NCBI RefSeq assembly: GCF_022539505.1
Contig: NC_061511.1
Span: 35,660,620 to 35,724,619, forward strand
DNA from: Lolium rigidum
Lineage: Eukaryota; Streptophyta; Magnoliopsida; Poales; Poaceae
Length of the DNA stretch: 64,000 bases
Reading direction: 5' to 3'
Part shown: piece after piece, positions 1 through 9,522 of the stretch
Layout of the letters: the number at the start of each line of letters is the position of its first letter
Numbering within the stretch: the stretch's first letter is position 1
Made by a program: the position numbers and the translations under genes
Notes under the pieces: generated by a model
Database searches by the model: none
Told to the model about the DNA's origin: nothing
Seen by the model: the letters and a program-made list of their open reading frames with translations, nothing else

Positions 1-1378
1 CATGGCCATGTAGGCCGTCCGCACGGAGAACGAGCCGGAATGCGTTAAGCGCCACGAAGGCGCATCTAATCCTCCCGGCAGAACATCCGGGAGGAGGTCC
101 CGCGGAAAGGCCAAACTCAGGGCCTCTCCCTGGGTGAGACCGCGGCGGAACAAAATAACCCAACCCTCCTGCGCCACGTCGGAAACAAGGGTAGAGGGGT
201 TAGCGCAAATGGTGAAGAGGTCCGGGAAGTCAAGACTTAGGGGGGCGGACGCCAAGCCATGAGTCGAGCCAGAACATGGTCCCTCTACCATCGCCTATGG
301 AGAGGGAGAGTCCTGCTCTAATCTCATGCTTGATGTCCTGAAGGGCTCTCCAAAACTGAGAACCCTCCCGGCGGTCACAAGCAAGGAGTGGCCGACCCCG
401 TAGGTATTTAGCCTTAATCAGCTTAAGCCACAAGCCCCCGTCGTCAGACAGGATCCTCCAAACCCATTTTAACATGAGGGCCACGTTCATGTGGCGAGAG
501 GAGATAATCCCTATGCCCCCAAGGTCCTTGGGGGCGCACACATCGGCCCATTTTACCATGTGGTATTTCTGGCATCCTGTCCTGTCTTGCGAAAAGAAGC
601 GGGAGAGCTCTTTGTCAAAGGCAACATGTACCCCTCCAGGAAGGATGTACATACACATGATATACATGGGAAGACTAGACATGCACGAATCAATGAGGAT
701 CGTCTTGCTACCCTTGGAGGTGAACCTCCCGCACCATGGTTCAGCCTTCGCTCTAACTCGCCCCATCAGGGGGGCGAGATATCTAAGAAGGATCCTAGAA
801 TCCCTAACAGGAACTCCCAGGTAGTTCATAGGGAAAGATGACAACCTGCGGTTGAGGTTGTCAGCGATCCGCTGCTGAATTTTCGGGGGGTACCCCAAGA
901 CCACAACCTCACTTTTATCAAAGTTAATTTTGAGGCCCGACATGGCCTCAAAACAGAGGAGTAGGAATTTGGTGTTCTGGATATCTAAGTCCGAGCCCTC
1001 AAATATAACCATGGTATCATCCGCATACTGGAGGTGAGTCACCCCTCCGCCAGGGATGAGGTGTCCCACCACACCAGTAATATGGCCCGAGATCCTCGCC
1101 CTCTCCGGCCAGGATCTCGGCCAGGGAGTCAACCGCAGCGTTGAAGAGGATAGGGGACAGGGGGTCGCCCTGACGCACTCCGCACGCCTGTCTAAAATAG
1201 GGACCCACTTCCCCATTAATGTTGATGGCCGTGCTTCCAGACATCACTATCTGCATAACCCAACCAATCATCCGGTCGTCCATGCCCCTTCTCTGAAGAA
1301 CCTATCGGAGGAAGGACCAGTCCAACCGGTCGTAGGCTTTCTGGAAGTCCAGTTTTAAGAAGACACCCATCTGGTGTC
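1..1378 (-). pseudogene. LINE ORF2, reverse transcriptase palm/thumb and C-terminal part
   Basis: This is the downstream half of the LINE reverse transcriptase, which copies LINE RNA at a nicked target site. From the insertion junction leftward one reads the first RT block (DFQKAYDRLDWSFL), RQGDPLSP at 1175-1152 and the catalytic YADD at about 1027-1016. The thumb follows, then a WLDSW block near 260, then a region ending in GSFSVRTAYMAM at the left edge, typical of the zinc-binding C-terminus after plant LINE RTs. Lesions: an in-frame TAG at 1304-1302, a frameshift between RQGDP and YADD near 1105, and a one-base gain in a run of six G at 240-245. The family is clear; the copy cannot make a full protein. 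Confidence 0.92.
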
Positions 1379-2815
1379 TGATACGTCTCCAACGTATCTA
1401 TAATTTATGATGTTCCATGCTAGTTTTATGACAATACCTACATGTTTTGCTCACACTTTATAATGATTTTATGTATTTTCCGGAACTAACCTATTAACAA
1501 GATGCCGAAGTGCCAGCTTCGTTTTCTCGCTGTTTTTGGTTCCGAAAAGGCTGTTCGGGTAATATTCTCGGAATTCGACGAAACAAAAGCCAAACATCCT
1601 ATTTCACCGAGAAGGACCGTAACACCGAAGGGGAGTCGCAGAGGAGGCCCAGGCCCTCCAAACCATAGGCCGGCGCGGCCTAGAGGGGGCGCGCCGCCCT
1701 ATGGGGTGGGCCCCTGTGCACCCCCTCGCGCCGCCTCTTCGCCTATATTATCCCTCGTGACATAAAAACCCGACACCAATCAACGAAACTCCAGAAAGAC
1801 TCCAGGGACGCCGCCGCCATCGCGAAACTCCGTTTCGGGGGACAGAAGTCTCTGTTCCGGCACGCCGCCGGGACGGGGAATTGCCCCCAGAGTCATCTCC
1901 ATCGACACCACCGCCATCTTCATCGCCATTGCTGTCTCCCATGATGAGGAGGGAGTAGTTCTCCCCGAGGCTAAGGGCTGTACCGGTAGCTATGTGGTTC
2001 ATCTCTCTCTCCCATGTGATCTTTATGTGATCATGAGCTTTGTATCACTATTAATCTATGTGCTACTCTAGTGATGTTATTAAAGTAGTCTATTCCTCCT
2101 TCATGATGTAATGTGGACAGTGTGTGCATCATGTAGTACTTGGCGTAGGTTATGATTGTGATGTCTTGTAGATTATGAAGTTAACTATTACTATGCACTC
2201 TAGAGTTACTTTAATATGAACTCCGGAATTACTCTTCATGGTGTGGCAGTGACAGTGTGTGCATCGTGTGTGATTCCTTTATGACGTTGTGGAGCTTGTT
2301 TACGCCGGCTTGAGGGTGCTCTCGTAGCCCTACACAATGAATGGTGTTTGTTATCCAACAATAGAGTCTTTGAAAGTAGCATAAGAGAAGAGAACTTATT
2401 TATTTATGTGATCATTGTTGAGAGTGTCCACTAGTGAAAGTATGATCCCTAGGCCTTGTTTCCAAGCATCGAATCACCGTTTATTTACTATTCCACTGCA
2501 TGTTTACTCGCTGCCATCTTTATTTCAGATTGCTATTACCACTCATATTCATCCATATCACTTGCATCTCACTATCTCTTCGCCGAACTAGTGCACCTAT
2601 AAATCTGACAAGTGTATTGGGTGTGTTGGGGACACAAGAGACTTCTTGTATCGTAATTGCAGGGTTGCTTGAGAGGGATATCTTTGTCCTCTACCTCCCT
2701 GAGTTCGACAAACCTTGGGTGATTCACTTAAGGGAAACTTGCTCGCTGTTCTACAAACCTCTCGCTCTTGGAGGCCCAACACTGTCTACAGGAATAGAAG
2801 CGTGCGTAGACATCA
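1379..2815 (+). repeat. B1 5' LTR
   Basis: Starts TGATACGTCTCC and ends GTAGACATCA. It contains a GC-rich inverted repeat at about 1663-1704 and a TATA-like site at 1743-1750. It matches the 3' LTR closely; differences include TAATTTATGA versus TAATTTCTGA near the start and several single-base changes. The long ORFs that can be read through it on either strand are not supported as genes. Confidence 0.96.
1663..1750 (+). promoter_or_regulatory. B1 LTR core promoter: GC hairpin plus TATA-like box
   Basis: The inverted repeat CCATAGG...CCTATGG with GGCGCGGCC-rich arms spans about 1663-1704. It is followed some 40 bases later by CTATATTA at 1743-1750. The same arrangement recurs in the B1 3' LTR (hairpin about 6622-6667) and in both B2 LTRs. 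Promoter function is inferred from the position in the LTR and the TATA-like sequence. Confidence 0.6.
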
Positions 2816-2826
2816 AGCTATTTTCT

Positions 2827-2844
2827 CGGCGCCGTTGCCGGGGA
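2827..2844 (+). other. B1 primer binding site
   Basis: CGGCGCCGTTGCCGGGGA lies 11 bases after the 5' LTR. The GGCGCCGTTGCCGGGGA core is the form seen in Athila-group elements of plants, where I recall it pairing with a tRNA-Asp 3' end. B2 has the same site with one C missing (about 42,938-42,957). Confidence 0.7.
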
Positions 2845-2983
2845 GGTAAGGTAAAAGGTATTCACATCCTCCGACTACTAAGCTATTTCCTAGCATTGTT
2901 GCCGGTGTGTGAGTGCTCGAAGCTATTTCCTTTAGATCCCGCAATTGCATCTTTTTGTTTCTTGTTTACACTAGTTAGGCTTA

Positions 2984-3547
2984 ATGGAAAACAACAAAAA
3001 TATTAGAGATCTTTATAGTATCTATCTTGAATTAGGACATGATGTGTTTGAAGAGAGAATTAAAAAACCCATGGAACTTTGTTTGCAAAATAGTTGTAGC
3101 AACGTTATTAGCATGAACTCTTTGAACACTATTATTGCTAATGCTATGGAAGAATTTAAGCTTGGGGAAGCTGGTGATATTTTTAGTCCCCCAAGTTTTG
3201 AGGAGAAAATTTTCTTAGATGATACTTTGCCTCCCATTTATGATGATTATAATGATAGTGGTATTTTGGTGCCACCTACTATGGAGGATAAAGTTTATTA
3301 TGATTATACCATGCCTGCAATTTATGATGATTATAATGATGGTTGTGATAGTTTTACTCCCACTATTACTAATAAAATTGATTATGCTTATGTGGAGAGT
3401 AATGATACTTTTATGCATGTGAATAAGAATGCTTTATGTGATAGTTATATTGTTGAGTTTGTTCATGATGCCACTGAAAGTTATTATGAGAGAGGGAAAC
3501 AAGGTTATATGCATCTTAATAATATTAAGTTTCCCTCTTTATGTTGA
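2984..3547 (+). CDS. B1 internal acidic protein, unknown function (187 aa)
   Basis: This is the only substantial ORF of the B1 internal region and starts at an ATG 169 bases after the LTR. The protein is acidic and rich in Asp, Glu, Tyr and Asn. It contains a near-repeat: a block ending LPPIYDDYNDS (residues ~82-92) and a second ending MPAIYDDYNDG (~109-119), each preceded by a PP(S/T)xE(E/D)K sequence. I see no gag zinc knuckle, protease DTG or RT motif, and no signal peptide or clear membrane segment. The same protein, with matching order of blocks (IKKP, SMNSLNTI, SPPSxEEKIF, YDDYND, KIDYAYVESN, NALCDSYIVEF, ATESYYERGK), occurs in B2. That conservation across diverged copies suggests the ORF was kept under selection in the family (inference). 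Family not recognised. Confidence 0.7.
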   Translation: MENNKNIRDLYSIYLELGHDVFEERIKKPMELCLQNSCSNVISMNSLNTIIANAMEEFKLGEAGDIFSPPSFEEKIFLDDTLPPIYDDYNDSGILVPPTMEDKVYYDYTMPAIYDDYNDGCDSFTPTITNKIDYAYVESNDTFMHVNKNALCDSYIVEFVHDATESYYERGKQGYMHLNNIKFPSLC

Positions 3548-6338
3548 GAATCTTGAAGTTGCGCTTGTGTTGCCTTTCTATGCTTATTGCATTATGCTTA
3601 CATGACTTGTTTATTTACAAGATTCCTTTTCATAGGAAGTGGGTTAGGCTTAAATTTGTTTCACACTTGCTTTTTGATGCTCTCTTTGCTTCAACTCTCA
3701 TCCTTATATGAGCATCATTAAAATTACTGAGCCCATCTTAATGGCTATAAAGAAAGCACTTCTTGGGAGATAACCCATGTTTTTATTTTGCTACTGTTTT
3801 GTTGTGTCTTGGAAGTTGTTACTACTGTAGCATCCTCTCCTTATCTTTATTTTATTGCATTGTTGTGCCAAGTAAAGTCTTTGATAGTAAGGTTGATACT
3901 AGATTTGGATTGCTGCGCAGAAACAGATTTCTTACTGTCACGAATTTGAGTAGAATTCTCTGTAGGTAACTCAGAAAAATCTGCCAATTTACGTGAGTGA
4001 TCCTCAGATATGTACGCAACTTTCATTCAATTTGAGCTTTTTCATCTGAGCAAGTTAAGTGCCTCTGAAAAATTCGTCTTTACGGACTGTTCTGTTTTGA
4101 CAGATTCTGCATTTTATTTCGCATTGCCTCTTTTGCTATGTTGGATGGATTTCTTTGTTCCATTAACTTTCAGTAGCTTTGTGGAATGTCCAGAAGTATT
4201 AAGAATGATTATGTCACCTCTGAATATGTGAATTTTTGATTATGCACTAACTCTCTAATGAGTGTGTTTTGAGTTTGGTGTGGAGGAAGTTTTCAAGGGT
4301 CAAGAGAGGAGGATGATACAATATGATCAAGAAGAGTGAAAATTCTAAGCTTGGGGATTCCCCCGTGGTTCATCCCTGCATATTTCAAGAAGACTCAAGC
4401 ATCTAAGCTTGGGGATGCCCAAGGCATCCCCTTCTTCATCGACAACTTATCAGGTCACCTCTAGTGAAACTATATTTTTATTCTGTCACATCTTATGTGC
4501 TTTACTTGGAGCATCTGTATGTTTTTGTTTTTGTTTTTTTTTGAATAAAATTGGATCCTAGCATTCTTTGTTTGGGAAAGAGACACGCTCCGCTGTTTCA
4601 TATGAACACTGGTGTTCTTAGCTATACTTTTAATGTTCATGGCGAAGGTTGAAACTGCTTCGTTCATTGTTATTTGGTTGGAAACAGAAAATGCTTCATG
4701 TGGTAAATGGTATATGGTCTTGAATAATTTGATACTTGGCAATTGTTGTGCTCAAATAGATCATGTTTAAGCTCTTGCATCATGTAATTTGCACCTATTA
4801 ATGAAGAACTACCATAGAGCTTGTTGAAATTTGGTTTGCATGATTGGTCTCTCTAAAAGTCTAGATATTTTCTGGTGAATTGTTTGAACAACAAGGAAGA
4901 CAGTGTAGAGTCTTATAATGCTTGCAATATGTTCTTATGTAAGTTTTGTTGTACCGGTTCATACTTGTGTTTGCTTCAAACAACCTTGCTAGCCAAAGCC
5001 TTGTACCGAGAGGGAATTCTTCTCGTGCATCCAAATCCTTGAGCCAAAAACTATGCCATTTGTGTCCACCATACCTACCTACTACATGGTATTTCTCTGC
5101 CATTCCAAAGTAAATTACTTGAGTGCTACCTTTAAAATTCCATTCTTTGTCTTTGCAATATATAGCTCATGGGAAAATAGCCTTAAAAACTATTGTGGTA
5201 TTGAATATGTTACTTATGTATCTTATTTCTTATAAGTTGCTTGTTGAGCGATAACCATGTTTCTGGGGACGCCATCAACTATTACACCTTTGTTGAATAT
5301 CATGTGAGTTGCTATGCATGTTCGTCTTGTCTGAAGTAATGGTGATTTATCATGATCAAATGGTTTGAGTATGCATATTGTTAGAGAAGAACATTGGGCC
5401 GCTAACTAAAGCCTTGAATCATGGTGGAAGTTTCAGTTTGGACATTAATCCTCAATCTCTTATGAGAATATTATCTGTTGTTGAATGCTTATGCATTAAA
5501 GAGGAGTCCATTATCTGTTTTCTATGTTGTCCCGGTATGGATGTCCTAAGTTGAGATTTATCAAAAACGAGAAATCAAATGCGATCTATCTCCTTGGACC
5601 TTTGTACAGGCGACATATATAGAGGTACCCCTTTGTGACACTTGGTTGAAACATATGTTATGCAATGATAATCCATGTAAATCCAAGCTAATTAGGACAA
5701 CGTGCGAGCACTATTGGTATTCTATGCATGAGGCTTGCAACTTATAGGATGTCTTATGCATAACACATATGAATTATTACTACCGTTGACAAAATTGTTT
5801 CTATGTTTTCAAAATGAAAAGCTCTAGCACAAAAATAGTAATCCATGCTTCCCTCTGCGAAGGGCCATTCTTTTACTTTATGTTGAGTAAGTTTACCTAC
5901 TTCTTTCTATCTTAGAAGCAAACACTTGTGTCAACTCTGTGCATTGATTCTTACATGTTTACCTATTGCACTTGTTATAATTTTTTATGTTGACAACTAT
6001 CCATGAGATATACATGTTACAAGTTGAAAGCAATTGCTGAAACTTAATCATCCTTTCTGTTGCTTCAAAACTTTCTACTAAGAATTTATTGCTTTATGAC
6101 TTAACTCCTGTGCAAGTCTTATTGATGCTTGTCTTGAAAGTACTATTCATGAAAAGTCTTTGCTATATGATTCAGTTGTTTAGTCATTATCTTTACCATT
6201 GCTTTGAATTACTTCATTCATCTCATATGATTTACAATAGTATTGATCAAGATTATGATAGTAGCATGTCACTTCAGAAATTATCCTTGTTATCGTTTAC
6301 CTACTTGAGGGCGAGTAGGAACTAAGCTTGGGGATGCT
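3548..6338 (+). other. B1 non-coding 3' internal region with repeated polypurine-like motifs
   Basis: About 2.8 kb of AT-rich sequence without a credible gene. Motifs of the form CTAAGCTTGGGGAT occur at 4344-4360, 4402-4420 and at the true polypurine position 6322-6338, with a related TTAAGCTTGGGGAAG inside the ORF at 3155-3170. A perfect hairpin, GGGGATGCC-CAA-GGCATCCCC, sits at 4411-4431. A segment near 5,040-5,150 (ACCTACTACATGGTATT) matches the 3' region of element E in reverse orientation. Confidence 0.8.
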
Positions 6339-7777
6339 TGATACGTCTCCAACGTATCTATAATTTCTGATGTTCCATGCTAGTTTTATGACAATACCTA
6401 CATGTTTTGCTCACACTTTATAATGATTTTATGCATTTTCCAGAACTAACCTATTAACAAGATGCCGAAGTGCTAGTTCCTGTTTTCTGCTGTTTTTGGT
6501 TCCAGAAAGGCTGTTCGGGCAATATTCTCGGAATTCGACGAAACAAAAGCCAAACATCCTATTTCACCGAGAAGGACTAGAACACCGAAGGGGAGTCGGA
6601 GAGGAGGCCCAGGCCCTCCAAACCATAGGCTGGCGCGGCCTAGAGGGGGGGCGCGCCGCCCTATGGGGTGGGCCCCCAGGCACCCCCTCGCGCCGCCTCT
6701 TCGCCTATATTATCCCTCGTGACCTAAAAACCCGACACCAATCGACGAAACTCCAGAAAGACTCCAGGGACGCCGCCGCCATCGCGAAACTCCGTTTCGG
6801 GGGACAGAAGTCTCTGTTCCGGCACGCCGCCGGGACGGGGAATTGCCCACGGAGTCATCTCCATCGACACCACCGCCATCTTCATCGCCATCGCTGTCTC
6901 CCATGATGAGGAGGGAGTAGTTCTCCCCCGAGGCTAAGGGCTGTACCGGTAGCTATGTGGTTCATCTCTCTCTCCCATGTGATCTTTATGTGATCATGAG
7001 CTTTGTATCACTATTAATCTATGTGCTACTCTAGTGATGTTATTAAAGTAGTCTATTCCTCCTTCATGATGTAATGTGGACAGTGTGTGCATCATGTAGT
7101 ACTTGGTGTAGGTTATGATTGTGATCTCTTGTAGATTATGAAGTTAACTATTACTATGCACTCTAGAGTTACTTTAATATGAACTCCGGAATTACTCTTC
7201 ATGGTGTGGCAGTGACAGTGTGTGCATCGTGTGTGATTCCTTTATGACGTTGTGGAGCTTGTTTACTCCGGCTTGAGGGTGCTCTCGTAGCCCTACACAA
7301 TGAATGGTGTTTGTTATCCAACAATAGAGTCTTTGAAAGTAGCATAAGAGAAGAGAACTTATTTATTTATGTGATCATTGTTGAGAGTGTCCACTAGTGA
7401 AAGTATGATCCCTAGGCTTTGTTTCCAAGCATCGAATCACCGTTTATTTACTGTTCCACTGCATGTTTACTCGCTGCCATCTTTATTTCAGATTGCTATT
7501 ACCACTCATATTCATCCATATCACTTGCATCTCACTATCTCTTCCCCGAACTAGTGCACCTATACATCTGACAAGTGTATTGGGTGTGTTGGGGACACAA
7601 GAGACTTCTTGTATCGTAATTGCAGGGTTGCTTGAGAGGGATATCTTTGTCCTCTACCTCCCTGAGTTCGATAAACCTTGGGTGATTCACTTAAAGGGAA
7701 ACTTGCTGCTGTTCTACAAACCTCTGCTCTTGGAGGCCCAACACTGTCTACAGGAATAGAAGCGTGCGTAGACATCA
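6339..7777 (+). repeat. B1 3' LTR
   Basis: Second LTR copy, 1,439 bp. It is preceded by the polypurine-type tract CTAAGCTTGGGGATGCT (6322-6338) and followed by the target duplication GTGTC. Confidence 0.96.
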
Positions 7778-7782
7778 GTGTC

Positions 7783-9522
7783 GACTCCTGACCTCGTGCA
7801 CGATCTCATGAAGTGCAAGAATGCCATCGTGGATGTGGCGACCCTTGAGGAAGGCGAATTGGTAGTGCGTAATCCGCTCCATCACCGGAGCCAACTCACC
7901 GCGCACACCTTGGAAAACAACCGTTGAATCACGTTGATGACCGTAATTGGCCTGAACTGGCGTATATCCGTGGCCCCCACTAACTTGGGGATCAAGGTAA
8001 TGACGTCGTAGTTCAGACGACCCATATCAAGGGTTCCCACATAGAACTCCTGAAACATGGGCAAGATAGTCTCCTGGAGTTTCGCCCAGAATTTCTGGAA
8101 GAAGTCAACCGGAAGCCCATCCGGGCTAGGGGCCGAGTTAGCCTTCATGCCCTTGAGCGCGCTCCGGACTTCCGTTGAGAGGAACGGAAGAGTGAGAGCG
8201 GCATTCTCATCGTCGGAGACCCAGGCCCTAGCTGGCCATATGTCTGCCGCGAAGGCCACACCAGTTCTGGGGCCAGCCACAAAAAGACCTTTATAGAAGG
8301 TATAAATATGATGGTGATCTCCCCGGCCTCCTCCAGAAGGAGATCACCATCCCAGAGATAGGGGATGGAACATTTCCGGCGACGGCCATTCGCAATCGCA
8401 TGGAAGTAAGCAGTGTTCGCATCACCCTGGAGGAGCCAATTCTGGCGGCTCCGCTGTCGCCAGAAAACCTCCTCCCCACGGTAGATCTCCATAAGCGAGT
8501 GTTCAAGAGCATATCGCTGAAGCCACTCCTCAGCGACTAACACCTCCTCGTCAGCGATGCGGTCTAACTCCTGGATTTGGCGGAGGATTAGGTCCTTCTT
8601 CTGGCGTACCTCCGCCCCGAGGTTAGCCCCCCAGCCTCTCATAAACTGGTGGGCGATCTTCGTGCAGTGATGCCACAAATCAACTGCATTGAAGACCCTC
8701 GGAGGGGAATCCGCCGCTCGTTCCCACTTTGTAGCCAACCGCCTCCACGAACCCTGGCTGTCCAAGCCAAAAGTTTTCAAAGTGGAAGCGGTTAAGCCTC
8801 GGGGGGGCAGGCCCCCCGGAGCAAAGCAGGAGTAGGGAGTAATCAGACCCAATCCTAGTAGCCGCCCTAAGAGAGCACAGTGGGAATGCCATTTCCCACT
8901 CAACCGACACAAACACCCAGTCCAGCACACTCTGGATCGGGTCAGTGCGGTTGTTGCTCCAAGTGAATCGGGCGCCCACGCGCGTGATCTCTCTAAGGGC
9001 GAGATCCGCAAGGCAATCGTTGAACATCCGCATCCGAGGGATGTCCACCCGGCTCGAGCTCTTGTCCTCCGGGGAGCGAATCAAGTTAAAATCACCGGCC
9101 ACCACCACTGGGGTGGTACACCGGTCAATCTTATCTCGCATCTCCGCCAGGAAGGCCTGCGACCTCGAGTGGTCCGCCGGCCCATAGAAGATAATAACCT
9201 CCCAGCTAAGGTTAGATCGTTTATGGGTGACGGCCATACTCACAAAGAACTCGCCGTGCTCCATATCCTCAACCTCGAAGGTATCCTCCTTGACGCCTAA
9301 GAGGATGCCCCTCGAGTGCCCTGACGCAGGCCGCCAATGCCAGGCGAACTTGTGCCTACTACGACCCTCCAGCTCGTGGGGGAGGAAGGACTCCTTAATC
9401 GTCTCTTGAAGCCCCACAATATCCACTTTGTCATGCCGTATGTACTCCTTCAGTTGTTGTTTGCGACCCGGGGCCTTGAACCCCCTGATGTTCCAAATGA
9501 GTGAGAAGAAGGGGTTACTCAT
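7783..9522 (-). pseudogene. LINE ORF2, apurinic-type endonuclease and start of reverse transcriptase
   Basis: ORF2 begins at the ATG 9522-9520. The first 280 codons are an exonuclease-endonuclease-phosphatase domain that nicks target DNA: N11 in the WNIRG block, the metal-binding GLQET at residues 37-41, GDFN at 143-146 and FTWSNNR at 187-192. The usual catalytic SDH near residue 226 reads SDY, so the active-site histidine is lost. The frame then shifts near 8,720 into the linker containing RQNWLLQGDANTAYFHA, and again near 8,290 into the RT N-terminus with APSPDGLP and FRPITVINV. The last readable block (HYQFAFLKGRHIHDGI) abuts the B1 insertion and continues at 1378. Neighbours: the ORF1 stop overlaps this start. 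Confidence 0.92.

Larger units (their letters stand above)
1379..7777 (+). mobile_element. B1: complete non-autonomous LTR retrotransposon (Athila-derived)
   Basis: A 6,399-bp element with LTRs 1379-2815 and 6339-7777, TG...CA ends and a perfect 5-bp target duplication GTGTC. The internal region has an Athila-type primer binding site, one 187-codon acidic ORF and about 2.8 kb of non-coding sequence. It encodes no protease, reverse transcriptase or integrase. The non-coding part and polypurine tract resemble the 3' region of the autonomous-type element E at the right of the window, which is the reason for calling it Athila-derived. It lies inside a LINE reverse transcriptase gene. The second copy in the window is B2. 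Confidence 0.95.

Noticed and set aside
3219..3422. Ile/Met-rich ORFs overlapping the B1 acidic ORF in other frames (also 43,255-43,656 in B2)
   Set aside because: They are frame shadows of the ATGATGATTATAATGA-type codons of the acidic protein.
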